NCBI GenBank assembly: GCA_016714785.1
Contig: JADKCC010000018.1
Coordinates: forward strand, 1-64,000
Reading direction: 5' to 3'
Length of the DNA: 64,000 bases
From: Saprospiraceae bacterium
GTDB lineage: Bacteria > Bacteroidota > Bacteroidia > Chitinophagales > Saprospiraceae
In this document: positions 1 to 8,223 of the stretch, piece by piece
Layout: every line of letters starts with the position of its first letter
Position numbering within the stretch: position 1 is the first letter of the stretch
Notes under the pieces: generated by a model
Database searches by the model: none
Seen by the model: only the letters and a program-made list of their open reading frames with translations
Told to the model about the DNA's origin: nothing
Program-made: the position numbers and the translations under genes

Positions 1-268
1 TACAAATATCTAATCTATTGATTATCAATGATTATTATTTTCCTCTATGTCGCTTTGTGATGTCCTAAAAGTAAATCCATCTTTCCTATACCTTTGAGCT
101 ATCAATATAAACACAAAATTATATCGGTAAACGTTCTTTGAAAGTTGGGTTAAACGAATAAAAAAGCTGGTTGATTTAGGTATTTTACTTATAACATCTA
201 ACTATACTGTAACAAATGGCTTGGTGTTCCTTTGCAATGCCCGGGAGTGTTTCTTTTGCCTACCATCC
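1..268. other. No recognisable gene
   Basis: AT-rich sequence with no credible open reading frame and no RNA gene that I recognise. It leads directly into a 21-bp tandem array. Confidence 0.6.
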
Positions 269-541
269 GAGTGTTTCTTTGCAACATCAGGATGTTTCTT
301 TACAACGTCTTGATGTTCCTTTGCAACGTCTTGATGTTCCTTTGCAACGTCTTGATGTTTCTTTGCAACGTCTAGACATTCCTTTGCAACGTCATGACAT
401 TCCTTTGCAACGTCATGACATTCCTTTGCAACGTCTTGATGTTTCTTTGCAAAGCCTAGACATTCCTTTGCAATGTCTTGATGTTCCTTTGCAATTTCAT
501 GATGTTCCTTTGCAACGTCTTGTTGTTTCTTTGCAATTTTT
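269..541. repeat. 21-bp tandem repeat array, about 13 units
   Basis: Units of 21 bp, typified by GATGTTCCTTTGCAACGTCTT, follow each other without gaps from about 290 to 541, with one or two more degenerate units before that. Units differ mainly at C/T or A/G positions. Because 21 is a multiple of three and the unit has no stop in the plus frame, a 116-codon open frame (216-566) runs through it, encoding a heptad of the form D-V/I-P/S-L-Q-R-L. I treat this as a non-coding array because there is no unique flanking coding sequence, but translation cannot be excluded. Confidence 0.85.
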
Positions 542-826
542 AGAGCACAAGTCTTTTAACTATTAGACCAGTCATGAGTGCATTGATGAGTAGACTACGA
601 TTCTGAGACTTTGGGCAACGGGATGTGGCTTTTGCAGGATATAAAATCAAACACGAAACCAAAAAGTAATATATACCAAAATGTGAAACGGTCAAAAACA
701 AACTGCTCAAAACAAACACATTATAAATTTTACATCTATATATTGTATATACCAAAATATAAAAAGCCCACAATTCATTATATATAAATAGTTGTTTTGC
801 AACGAAATATTTCATCATATTAAATG
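542..826. other. Intergenic, no recognisable gene
   Basis: AT-rich stretch between the 21-bp array and the DnaA-box cluster. The minus-strand frame over 540-836 has no recognisable domain and is probably spurious. Confidence 0.5.
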
Positions 827-910
827 TTTTCCACATAATTGAAAAAAATTTTTACGCTATAAAATACTGATTTATAGTTCGTTACAAAGTTATCCACATT
901 TTGTGGAAAA
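827..910. promoter_or_regulatory. Cluster of three DnaA-box-like sites
   Basis: Three 9-mers match the DnaA-box consensus TTWTNCACA: TTTTCCACA at 827-835, TTATCCACA (the classical strong box) at 890-898, and TGTGGAAAA at 902-910, which is TTTTCCACA on the minus strand. The last two form an inverted pair separated by 3 bp. The surrounding sequence is very AT-rich. This could be part of a replication origin or a DnaA-regulated promoter. No dnaA or other origin-linked gene is visible nearby, so the assignment is tentative. Confidence 0.4.
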
Positions 911-951
911 CTTTATCAGTTTTCCTGTTGCATGGCATATACAAATTCATT

Positions 952-1190
952 TATCTTTGTACTACCAACATAAAGGATGTTTTATAGAATCGGTTAAAAA
1001 TTGCTTTAACAAGCTCTCACCGTAAGCTACTAAAATACAAATATCACCCAAAATTTGACTTGCGATCGGTATCATGATATGGTACTGCTTAACCTTATAT
1101 ATGATCAGCCCATACTGCCGGCGGATGATATAGAGACTTCTATGCTGCAAAGCAAAGCAGTCAATTGAATATAGGCAGTTTTTTCTAATG
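952..1190 (+). ncRNA. Possible small RNA or short transcript (tentative)
   Basis: A good Bacteroidota -7 element, TATCTTTG, lies at 952-959, but the -33 element is poor. About 225 bp downstream, ACTGCC (about 1115) can pair with GGCAGT (about 1183), which is followed by a run of six T. An inner CTGC/GCAG hairpin lies at about 1144-1159. No protein-coding frame of note lies between. The layout would fit a small structured transcript, but I do not recognise an RNA family. Confidence 0.2.
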
Positions 1191-1292
1191 TTCAAAAAAA
1201 AATGAAATGATGAACATTTTTAGTTTAGTAAACTCATCAATGCATTCCGGTGAGTCTAAAGAAGTGGAAAGCAAAGTATTATTCACCAAAAA

Positions 1293-1679
1293 ATGTATCT
1301 TTTTATGAGACCGAACAGAATGTCTCCAGTATTAGAAGATAGTTTGAGACGTTTAGAACGTGTCATGGCTATCAGCCCAGTTCCAAATTTTGGAACAGGA
1401 TTTAGTGTTGCGAATTTCGAAACTGTACTGACAGAACTCAGTACTATTCTCGGAGCCTACAACACTTCCATTGCCGCAACCGACCGTCTTGGCGCTCAAC
1501 TCCGAGAAAAGGAGAAGCAAGCTAGAGATTTTCGGGAGCGATTACTCACCGCCATTGCCTTTGTGTATGGCAAAGATACAGACGAGTATGTTGCTGCAGG
1601 TGGTATTCGCAAAAGTGAGCGGAAGAGACCCCGACCAAGGAATGTCTCTTCCGCCACTGGTTCTGAAAACGTGATGTAA
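1293..1679 (+). CDS. Hypothetical protein, helical
   Basis: A 128-residue protein of unknown function. An in-frame ATG at 1305 is an alternative start. Residues 40-95 are rich in E, K, R, L and A (around LGAQLREKEKQARDFRERLL) and look like a long amphipathic or coiled-coil helix. The C-terminal 25 residues are basic and probably disordered (SERKRPRPR). There is no signal peptide or membrane segment. It stands alone and is followed 25 bp later by a good hairpin terminator, which supports its being a real transcription unit. Codon use is more balanced (less AT-biased) than in the neighbouring repeats. No domain family was recognised. Confidence 0.55.
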   Translation: MYLFMRPNRMSPVLEDSLRRLERVMAISPVPNFGTGFSVANFETVLTELSTILGAYNTSIAATDRLGAQLREKEKQARDFRERLLTAIAFVYGKDTDEYVAAGGIRKSERKRPRPRNVSSATGSENVM

Positions 1680-1704
1680 CCATTCGTTTTCTATTGATGA
1701 CTGT

Positions 1705-1750
1705 ACCTCCACTGTTGGGCGTTTGCTACAATGGTGGAGGTCTTTTTATT
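1705..1750 (+). terminator. Rho-independent terminator
   Basis: A perfect 8-bp stem, ACCTCCAC (1705-1712) with GTGGAGGT (1734-1741), is followed directly by TCTTTTTATTT. It lies 25 bp after the stop codon of the gene ending at 1679. Confidence 0.75.
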
Positions 1751-1754
1751 TAAT

Positions 1755-2166
1755 TGCGGATTTGTTAAATTGTTGATTTGTGGAACTGCTTGAACATTGT
1801 TGATTTGCTAAACTGATGATTTGCGGAACTGCTTGAACATTGCTGATTTGCTAAACTGTTGATTTGCGGAACTGCTTGTACATTGCTGATTTGCTAAACT
1901 GTTGATTTGCGGAACTGCTTGAAAATTGCTGATTTGCTAAATTGTTGTTGATTTGCGGAACTGCTTGAACATTGCTGATTTGCTAAACTGTTGATTTGCA
2001 AACTATGTTGGTTTTTATAACAATGCTGATTTGCTAAACTGTTGATTTGCGGATTTGCTTGTACATTGCTGATTTGCTAAACTGGTGATTTGCTAAACTG
2101 CTTGAACATTGCTGATTTGCTAAACTGTTGATTTGCGGAACTGCTTGAACATTTGCTGATTTGCTT
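1755..2166. repeat. About 43-bp tandem repeat array
   Basis: Imperfect units made of TGCTGATTTGCTAAACTG, TTGATTTGCGGAACTG and CTTGAACAT segments, repeated roughly nine to ten times with small indels. Further fragments of the same unit occur at 3236-3322, about 15085-15125 and 17585-17645, so it is a dispersed as well as a tandem family. It has no coding potential. Confidence 0.8.
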
Positions 2167-2285
2167 TCATCTTTGCAAACGAAAAGGTTGGACTAATCCA
2201 AGTTATTCGAGGATGTTTACTGCGTTATACGCTGCTTGGCTTAACGAATTAAGACTTTTATAAATTGAAAAATTGCTAAAGTGTA

Positions 2286-2693
2286 TCAATTAGTCAATGT
2301 TAAAAAATGGTCAATATTTACAAGGTTTACATAAGGAAAGTCAATGTTCTTTAACACATTAAAATGTCGGTCATTAGTCACAAGATAGTCGGCATTACTA
2401 GCTATATATGCATCTACAAATTTATTGTCATCTTTATCTTCAGATATCAATTCCCATTTGTAATAAACCGAATTAACTAGATAAGTTGTTGGTAAACTAA
2501 GGATGGCATTGACAGTATATTCTGCAACCTTTTGCGAATAAAAGCCTTCAATAATCTCAAGATATTCACTTAATATTTCGTTAGAAATTACTAAAGCAAT
2601 ATCACCTGATTGGATTTTAGTGTAAATTTGATAATATTGCCCTTTCGGGAAAATCATCATTAATAAACAATTGGTATCAAGAACAATTTTCAA
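2286..2693 (-). CDS. PIN-domain toxin (VapC-like nuclease)
   Basis: A 135-residue PIN-domain protein, predicted to be a metal-dependent RNase toxin. The N-terminal MKIVLDTNCLL carries the first catalytic Asp. The conserved acidic residues in SEDKDDNKFVDAYIASNADYLVTNDRHF supply the remaining active-site set and the typical TNDRHF motif. It belongs to the subgroup annotated as 'putative toxin, PIN family'. It overlaps the upstream 74-residue gene by 4 bp, the usual antitoxin-toxin coupling, and a broken DUF433 gene precedes that. All key acidic residues look present, so the toxin is probably intact. Confidence 0.85.
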   Translation of the reverse strand: MKIVLDTNCLLMMIFPKGQYYQIYTKIQSGDIALVISNEILSEYLEIIEGFYSQKVAEYTVNAILSLPTTYLVNSVYYKWELISEDKDDNKFVDAYIASNADYLVTNDRHFNVLKNIDFPYVNLVNIDHFLTLTN

Positions 2694-2914
2694 AATGAAT
2701 ATTTTGTCCTTAAGTGTTCATCTTTCAATTTTTCTATATCTTGCAAAGTCATTCCTTTGTCAGAAATTACTTTTTCCAATTCACTTTGCGCTTTATCAAA
2801 ATAATATTGGGCAATAATTTGCTTTATTTTATTTGTCTCCTCATCATTTATATTTCTATCCAAAAAAAACTGAATAAAATGAAGTTGAAGTTTATTTAAT
2901 TTTTTAGCACCCAT
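2690..2914 (-). CDS. Putative antitoxin of the PIN toxin
   Basis: A 74-residue, mostly helical charged protein (MGAKKLNKLQLHFIQFF at the start, KGMTLQDIEKLKDEHLRTKYSF at the end). It overlaps the downstream PIN toxin gene by 4 bp. I do not recognise a DNA-binding fold. Its role as antitoxin is inferred from position and size. Its start lies inside the tail of the broken DUF433 gene, so the original unit was probably a three-gene operon. Confidence 0.6.
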   Translation of the reverse strand: MGAKKLNKLQLHFIQFFLDRNINDEETNKIKQIIAQYYFDKAQSELEKVISDKGMTLQDIEKLKDEHLRTKYSF

Positions 2915-3157
2915 GATAAATCATTTTTGAAATTGTATAACTAAAGATTAAATTGTCATTTATTTTTTCATACATATAAGAAAATATTGCTTGCAGATGA
3001 TAAGGCTTTAAACTAGGATAATTTTCATATACTTGATTTCAGTCCATCCAGATGCCAAAAGTTGCATAACAAATTCAACTGAAATTCTAGTCCCTTTAAT
3101 ACAAGGCTTGCCCAAAAATATGTTACTATCAGACACTATATATTCTTGCCAATTCAT
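2904..3157 (-). pseudogene. DUF433 antitoxin-like gene, frameshifted
   Basis: From the ATG at 3157 the frame reads MNWQEYIVSDSNIFLGKP, then CIKGTRISVEFV and LLASGWTE, the DUF433 signature. It then leaves frame near 3030 and stops. The +1 frame continues with the expected YENYPSLKPYHLQAIFSYMY and ends at 2904, overlapping the start of the next gene. A single-base indel therefore separates two halves of a normal ~84-residue DUF433 protein. DUF433 proteins are usually antitoxins of PIN-fold toxins, which fits the PIN gene two positions downstream. Confidence 0.75.
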
Positions 3158-3235
3158 ATTGATACTTAATATTTCTAATTTGAATAACTGATTTATTACT
3201 GATTAGTTCCATCAGCTAGAGTTATCTTCTTATTA

Positions 3236-3322
3236 AAATACTGATTTGCGAAATTGTTGATTTGCGGAACTGCTTGTACATTGCTGATTTGCTAAACTGG
3301 TGATTTGCTGATTTGCTTTTGT
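3236..3322. repeat. Fragment of the 43-bp repeat family
   Basis: Two degenerate units (GATTTGCGGAACTGCTTG, TGCTGATTTGCTAAACTG) of the family that forms the array at 1755-2166. Confidence 0.7.
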
Positions 3323-3473
3323 AGCAAGACCTTAACGAAAGTGATCTGCAATAAAATCACGTTCATCATAAATATCACATAAATCATAGTTCAGACTAAA
3401 TGTATGAATGATCTTGTGATCTGGTGATCTGGTGAAGGTTTAAATCTTCGCAAACGGGACCTTTGTAATCTTG

Positions 3474-3731
3474 CTAATAATGATCCTTAAGTGATAAGAT
3501 CAAAACATGGGAATCAAAAATTTGATAAATTAATCTGTGTTCTTTATTCAATCTTCGACTCCACAAACCTGCATATTTGTGCTTTAGTGGTTCAGGTTTG
3601 CCTATGCCTTTGAAAGGATCTTGTTCGATAGAAAGTAACAAATTTGTAATTTTAATTAGGATTGCTTTATTATTCATCTCCTTCCAATACTTTATATCAG
3701 AAAGAGCTTGTTGAGTATAAGCTATTTCCAC
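3474..3731 (-). CDS. yoeB: YoeB-family mRNA interferase toxin
   Basis: An 85-residue Txe/YoeB toxin, a ribosome-dependent mRNA interferase. Family features are the N-terminal IAYTQQALSDIKYWKE, the GIGKPEPLKHKYAGLWSRR block and RLNKEHRLIYQI, ending in the C-terminal LKDHY that holds the catalytic His. It starts with GTG at 3731, inside the last codons of the upstream antitoxin gene (10-bp overlap). A decayed relative at 15895-16158 has the same GTG start and overlap. This is the only one of three yoeB genes in the window that appears intact. Confidence 0.9.
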   Translation of the reverse strand: MEIAYTQQALSDIKYWKEMNNKAILIKITNLLLSIEQDPFKGIGKPEPLKHKYAGLWSRRLNKEHRLIYQIFDSHVLILSLKDHY

Positions 3732-3925
3732 AAATCTTCAGTTTTTATAAACTGGATTTTGCCTTCTTGTCCTTCCAGAATACTTTTGTCCAATTTATCA
3801 GTGAATTCTTGATCATAAGATACAATTTGTTCTGTTTCTATTGTATATGTTATCTTCATCTTCTTTAAAAGCTCTTTTAAAAGACTTATGTCTTTAGAAT
3901 TAGATCTTACTATTAAAGTTTCCAT
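3722..3925 (-). CDS. Antitoxin of YoeB, DUF2683-like
   Basis: A 67-residue protein beginning METLIVRSNSKD and ending IQFIKTEDLWK. The N-terminal strand-helix pattern and the C-terminal 'ED(L/M)WK' end are shared with the protein at 16149-16373, which also precedes a yoeB gene. Both fit the DUF2683-like group of small Bacteroidota antitoxins (family assignment from memory). It presumably neutralises the YoeB toxin encoded by the overlapping downstream gene and may autoregulate the pair. Confidence 0.75.
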   Translation of the reverse strand: METLIVRSNSKDISLLKELLKKMKITYTIETEQIVSYDQEFTDKLDKSILEGQEGKIQFIKTEDLWK

Positions 3926-4071
3926 ATCCTTATTTTGAATGAAACAATGATTTTTAATATTTTGTTCTTAACTAAGTTAATGTCATTGAAGAATATTGCT
4001 TAGCTGCTGTTACTCTTATAAAGGTTCCGTAAAAGTTTATATCTTCGCAAACGGGACGTTTGTACTAACCC

Positions 4072-4111
4072 AAGCTAAGCGAGGACGTTTACTGCGTTAT
4101 ACGCTTAGCTT
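4072..4111. repeat. REP-like palindrome, long form
   Basis: AAGCTAAGCG (4072-4081) and CGCTTAGCTT (4102-4111) form a perfect 10-bp stem with a 20-nt loop. A degenerate copy of the same ~85-bp sequence lies at about 2165-2250, and shorter relatives are at 20749-20772 and 21956-21973. Confidence 0.7.
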
Positions 4112-4182
4112 AACGAGTATAGGTAAGTTGCAATCGTTGGTTCGTGTTGCATATAGCGTTTAAGAATCCGTTATTATTTTCC

Positions 4183-4317
4183 TATCCAAATAAATTTGGA
4201 TACCCATTATATTTTCAGTTTACTGCTGATCTCCCCTCTTTTTTAAGAGAGGGGTCGGGGGTGAGTAGAATTGACTATTGGTGTTTGGATGCTTTCCTAT
4301 CCAAATAAATTTGGATA
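4183..4317. repeat. Duplicated 20-bp palindrome with central hairpin
   Basis: TATCCAAATAAATTTGGATA, a perfect palindrome, occurs at 4183-4202 and 4298-4317. The second copy ends 4 bp before the stop codon of the TviB-like gene. Between them CCCCTCT (4233-4239) pairs with AGAGGGG (4248-4254), a common Bacteroidota intergenic hairpin that could act as a terminator for the polysaccharide operon. Confidence 0.65.
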
Positions 4318-4321
4318 ACCA

Positions 4322-5604
4322 TTAGAGTCTGCCGTCTATCGTGTGTTTTGGTAGTACAGCCTTTACATCATACACCACAGCATTATCCTTTTTAATATTA
4401 TCTAGACTGAGTGATTCAAAAGTTTTGTGAGCTACTGCGAGAATGACGGCATCATATTTTTTATCTGGTAATGATGTCGAAGAATCAATACCATACTCAT
4501 GTCTTACTTCATCTGGACTTGCCCATGGATCATAAATATCAACGTTCAAGTCATAAGTTTTAAGTTCGTGGTAAATGTCTATGGCTTTAGTATTACGGAT
4601 ATCAGGACAGTTTTCTTTGAAAGTTATGCCTAACATTAAGATATTACTTCCTTTGATTGTAATGTCTTTTTTGATCATGTGTTTGATGACTTCTGATGCG
4701 ACATATTGCCCATACTATCATTCAATCTTCTACCTGCCAATATAATTTCTGGATGATATCCAACTTCCTGCGCTTTTTGGGCAAGATAATATGGATCTAC
4801 TCCGATACAGTGTCCGCCTACAAGACCTGGCTTAAATGGTAGAAAATTCCACTTAGTTCCTGCGGCCGCTAAGACTTCATGTGTATCTATACCCATTCGA
4901 TTAAATATTTTAGCTAATTCATTTACAAAGGCAATATTGATATCTCTTTGACTATTTTCTATGACTTTAGCTGCTTCCGCTACCTTTAGGGTAGTAGCTT
5001 TGTAAGTGCCTGCGGTTATGACTGATTTGTACAATTGATCAACTACCTCTGCAGCTCCTGCCGTTGATCCTGATGTCACTTTTAATATCTTAGAAACAGT
5101 GTGTTCTTTGTCACCTGGATTGATACGTTCTGGACTGTAACCCACGAAAAAATCTTCATTAAATTTTAGACCTGATACACGTTCCAATACTGGCACACAT
5201 TCATCCTCCGTAACACCGGGATATACCGTGGATTCATAAATAACGTAATCACCTTTTTTGAGCACCTTCCCTACAGATTCACTAGCTTTGTACAACGGTG
5301 TGAGTACAGGGCGATTATTTTTATCTGTAGGGGTAGGTACAGTCACAATGAATGTATTGCATTGAGCGATGTCTTGTAAAACATCTGACACATACAATCC
5401 ATCATTGTCAAAATCAAGTGACGATGCTAGTACTTGAGCAAGTAAATCATCTTCGACCTCCAGGGTGGTATCTTTACCGCTTCTTAGCTCCTGAATACGG
5501 CTTTTATTAATATCAAATCCAATTGTGATATATTTTTTTGCAAATTCTACTGCTAATGGGAGGCCTACGTAGCCGAGGCCTATGACTGCTATTTTATGGT
5601 TCAT
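4322..5604 (-). pseudogene. tviB: TviB/WbpO-type UDP-N-acetylhexosamine 6-dehydrogenase, one frameshift
   Basis: A nucleotide-sugar dehydrogenase that oxidises C6 of UDP-GlcNAc or UDP-GalNAc with 2 NAD+ to the uronic acid. The first 300 residues carry the Rossmann motif GLGYVGLPLAVEFA, TVPTPTD and the catalytic Cys in PGLVGGHCIGVDPYYL. The frame is lost near 4715: it reads LNDSMGNMSHQKSSNT and stops, whereas the next frame gives YVASEVIKHMIKKDI and runs on through the UDP-binding domain (LMLGITFKENCPDIRNTK) to 4322. One missing base explains this, so it may be a sequencing error. Everything else is full length (~425 residues). It is the last gene of the polysaccharide locus. With the upstream epimerase it forms a TviB-TviC-like pair. 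Confidence 0.88.
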
Positions 5605-5619
5605 ATTGATACTTATTTA

Positions 5620-6700
5620 TTTTTGACGCTAATTTTCGCCAATTACGCTAATTTTTTGGTCTCTTTAATTCGTGTAATTTGTGTTAATTCGCGTCGGATC
5701 CTTTGACGCTAATTTATTTTTGACGCTAATTTTCGCCAATTTCGCTAATTGTTTACTCTTTATAATTCGTGTAATTTGTGTTAATTCGCGTCGGAATCTT
5801 TGACGCTAATTTATTTTTGACGCTAATTTTCGCCAATTTCGCTAATTGTTTACTCTTTATAATTCGTGTAATTTGTGTTAATTCGCGTCGGACCCTTGAC
5901 ACTAATTTATTTTTAACGCTAATTTTCGCCAATTACGCTAATTTTTTGGTCTCTTTAATTCGTGTAATTTGTGTTAATTCGCGTCGGACCTTTGACGCTA
6001 ATTTATTTTTAACGCTAATTTCCGCTGATTACGCTAATTTTTGGTTTTATATAATTCGTGTAATTTGTGTTAATTCGCGTCGGACCCTTGACACTAATTT
6101 ATTTTTCACGCTAATTTTCGCTAATTACGCTAATTTTTTGGTCTCTTTAATTCTGCAATTTGTGTTAATTCGCGTCGGACCTTGACGCTAATTTATTTTT
6201 AACGCTAATTTTCGCCAATTACGCTAATTTTTGGTCCTTTAATTTTGTTAATTCGCATCGGATATAATTGACGCTAATTTTCGCTGATTACGCTAATTTT
6301 TGCTTCTTTAATTTGTGTTAATTCGCGTTGGATCCTGACGCTAATTTATTTTTTAGCACTAATTTTCGCTAATTACGCCAATTTTTGGTCTTAAAACTTA
6401 TGTTTTAAAACAATGTCCTTATGACGCTAATTTATTTTTAACGCTAATTTCCACTAATTTCAAGTTTTGGTCTCTTTAATTCGTGTAATTTGTGTTAATT
6501 TGCGTCGGACCCTTGACACTAATTTATTTTTCACGCTAATTTTCGCCAATTACGCTAATTTTTTGGTCTCTTTAATTTATGTTAATTCGCGTCGAATCCT
6601 TTGACGCTAATTTATTTTTGACGCTAATTTTCGCTAATTACGCTAATTGTTTGGTCTCTTTAATTCGTGTAATTTGTGTTAATTCGCGTCGGAATTTTAT
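5620..6700. repeat. About 97-bp tandem array, ~11 copies
   Basis: Units contain GACGCTAATTTATTTTT, CGCTAATTTTCGCCAATTAC, CTCTTTAATTCGTGTAATTT and GTGTTAATTCGCGTCGGA in that order. The last motif recurs about every 97 bp (5686, 5783 and so on to ~6685), with shorter or degenerate units around 6240-6470. The array fills the whole space between the TviB-like gene and the epimerase gene. A 135-codon open frame inside it is an artefact of the repeat. Confidence 0.9.
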
Positions 6701-6712
6701 TAACCCACTACC

Positions 6713-7660
6713 TTAACTATTATAAAACTCGAAGGCTTTTACTAAACCTTCTTTTAGCTTGACTTTTCCAGTATATTCTAAAAGTTTCTGCGCCTTATCG
6801 ATACTAGCTAAGCTATGTGGGATATCTCCAGATCGATTGGGACCATGTGTGGCATCAACTTTACAATTTGTTACTGATTTAATATTTTGCCAAAGCTCAT
6901 TAAGGGTTGTTCGTTCGCCACATGCGATGTTATAGACTTGATTGATAGCTTCTGTATTTTCTGTAAATAGCCCTAAAATATTTGCTTCTACTGCATTGTC
7001 CACATAAGTAAAGTCACGACTATTGGTGCCATCTCCATTGATGATGGGCCCACTGCCTTCTAATGCTGATTTGAAAAACAAGGGTATGACAGCCGCATAA
7101 GCACCATTGGGATCTTGTTTAGGGCCATACACATTAAAGTATCTTAAACCTATATATTGGAAATCATAGGTTTTGGCAAAAACATCTGCATAAAGCTCGT
7201 TTACGTACTTAGTCACAGCGTAAGGAGATAATGGTTTACCAATGATGTGTTCCACTTTTGGAAGGCCTTGACTATCGCCATAAGTCGATGAAGAAGCTGC
7301 AAAAACCACTCTTTTGACTTTGTTTTCTACTGCTGCATTAAATATATTGAGTGTTCCGTCGATGTTAACAGCATTGGTGGTGATAGGATCTTTTATACTC
7401 CTTGGCACTGAACCTAATGCCGCTTGGTGACTTATAAGGTTGATGCCTTCTGTTGCTTTCAGACAAGTGTTAAAATCTCTTATATCACCTTCAAAAAACT
7501 CAAATTTTGGGTGGTCAAGAAAAGAGGTAATATTATGTTTAAAGCCTGTGGCAAGATTGTCTAAAACCCTTACTAAACCGACTCTACTATCATTTAAAAG
7601 AGCTTGGACTAAATTAGATCCAATGAATCCTGCACCACCTGTAACTAATATATTTTGCAT
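6713..7660 (-). CDS. wbpP: UDP-N-acetylglucosamine 4-epimerase (WbpP/TviC-like)
   Basis: A 315-residue extended short-chain dehydrogenase/epimerase that interconverts UDP-GlcNAc and UDP-GalNAc. It has the NAD-binding GGAGFIGSNLV, the WbpP-type signature HQAALGSVPRSIKDP, catalytic Ser/Thr in AASSSTYGD and the YAVTK active-site motif. The C-terminal half contains RDFTYVDN. Its length is close to family members (about 310-340). It lies upstream of the TviB-like dehydrogenase in the same direction, separated by the 97-bp array. Together they would make UDP-GalNAcA or UDP-GlcNAcA for the surface polysaccharide. Confidence 0.9.
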   Translation of the reverse strand: MQNILVTGGAGFIGSNLVQALLNDSRVGLVRVLDNLATGFKHNITSFLDHPKFEFFEGDIRDFNTCLKATEGINLISHQAALGSVPRSIKDPITTNAVNIDGTLNIFNAAVENKVKRVVFAASSSTYGDSQGLPKVEHIIGKPLSPYAVTKYVNELYADVFAKTYDFQYIGLRYFNVYGPKQDPNGAYAAVIPLFFKSALEGSGPIINGDGTNSRDFTYVDNAVEANILGLFTENTEAINQVYNIACGERTTLNELWQNIKSVTNCKVDATHGPNRSGDIPHSLASIDKAQKLLEYTGKVKLKEGLVKAFEFYNS

Positions 7661-7697
7661 TGATTTTTATTGAAGATTTACTTGATTTGCTTATTTA

Positions 7698-8074
7698 GGG
7701 TCTGCTGACTATGGTACAACCAATTGATAAATAAAAAATTATGTCTATAATAAACAAATTAAATGCAAACCTTTTAATTGATTTTGTCCAAAATTGTGCC
7801 TTGGGTTGCTTTTTGCCTTATGCAGGGCAGTTACTTTTTTGCATTGCCCAAAAAGTACCAAAAAGTCTAGTTCAAAAAAGGCAATTGCGTGCACCGTTCA
7901 TTTTCGAACCAAAATGCTTTTTTTCTATTGCCATAAGTATTTCATATTTAATCCTTGTGCTTTCTATGGCAATAGACGCACTTTTGTTTCTTCATTCACT
8001 ATTGCTTGTTTTTTGAACGATAGTCTCCGTTAAACTAACAACCAAAAATAACAGCTGACTTTTTCAGCAGACTC
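7698..8074. mobile_element. MITE family A, copy 1 (377 bp)
   Basis: A non-autonomous element with 11-bp terminal inverted repeats GGGTCTGCTGA (7698-7708) and TCAGCAGACTC (8064-8074), matching at 10 of 11 positions. It is flanked by a perfect 6-bp direct repeat TATTTA (7692-7697 and 8075-8080). The interior is related to copy 2 at 23503-23865 (AACCAATTGATAAATAA, TAATAAACAAATTAA and TTTTGAACGATA motifs). It has no transposase gene, and open frames within it are not conserved between copies. It sits just upstream of the epimerase start codon. Confidence 0.8.
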
Positions 8075-8223
8075 TATTTAGCGGTGATTTTGCAATATTG
8101 GTGTTTCATTACATCCTAAACTTTCAACCTTAATCTTTCAACAGTTAAACATTAAACCTAAATCCGTTACACTTGAATCCTCTACACCATCAACATTGAA
8201 CGTTAAACCTTAAACAACCTTAC

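Noticed and set aside
269..541. CRISPR array
   Set aside because: The units are contiguous 21-mers without unique spacers, and no cas gene is nearby. The 43-, 64- and 97-bp arrays also lack spacers.
216..566. 116-codon open frame of heptad repeats
   Set aside because: It is produced by a 21-bp tandem array with no unique coding sequence at either end. It is listed as a repeat, with translation left open.
962..1195. 77-codon minus-strand open frame
   Set aside because: There is no recognisable domain and it overlaps the possible small transcript on the other strand. Composition is like that of the surrounding AT-rich DNA.
5778..6185. 135-codon open frame
   Set aside because: It lies wholly within the 97-bp tandem array and repeats itself with the array. 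There is no independent coding evidence.
7741..8033. Two overlapping open frames of 79-91 codons
   Set aside because: They are inside MITE copy 1 and are not preserved in copy 2.
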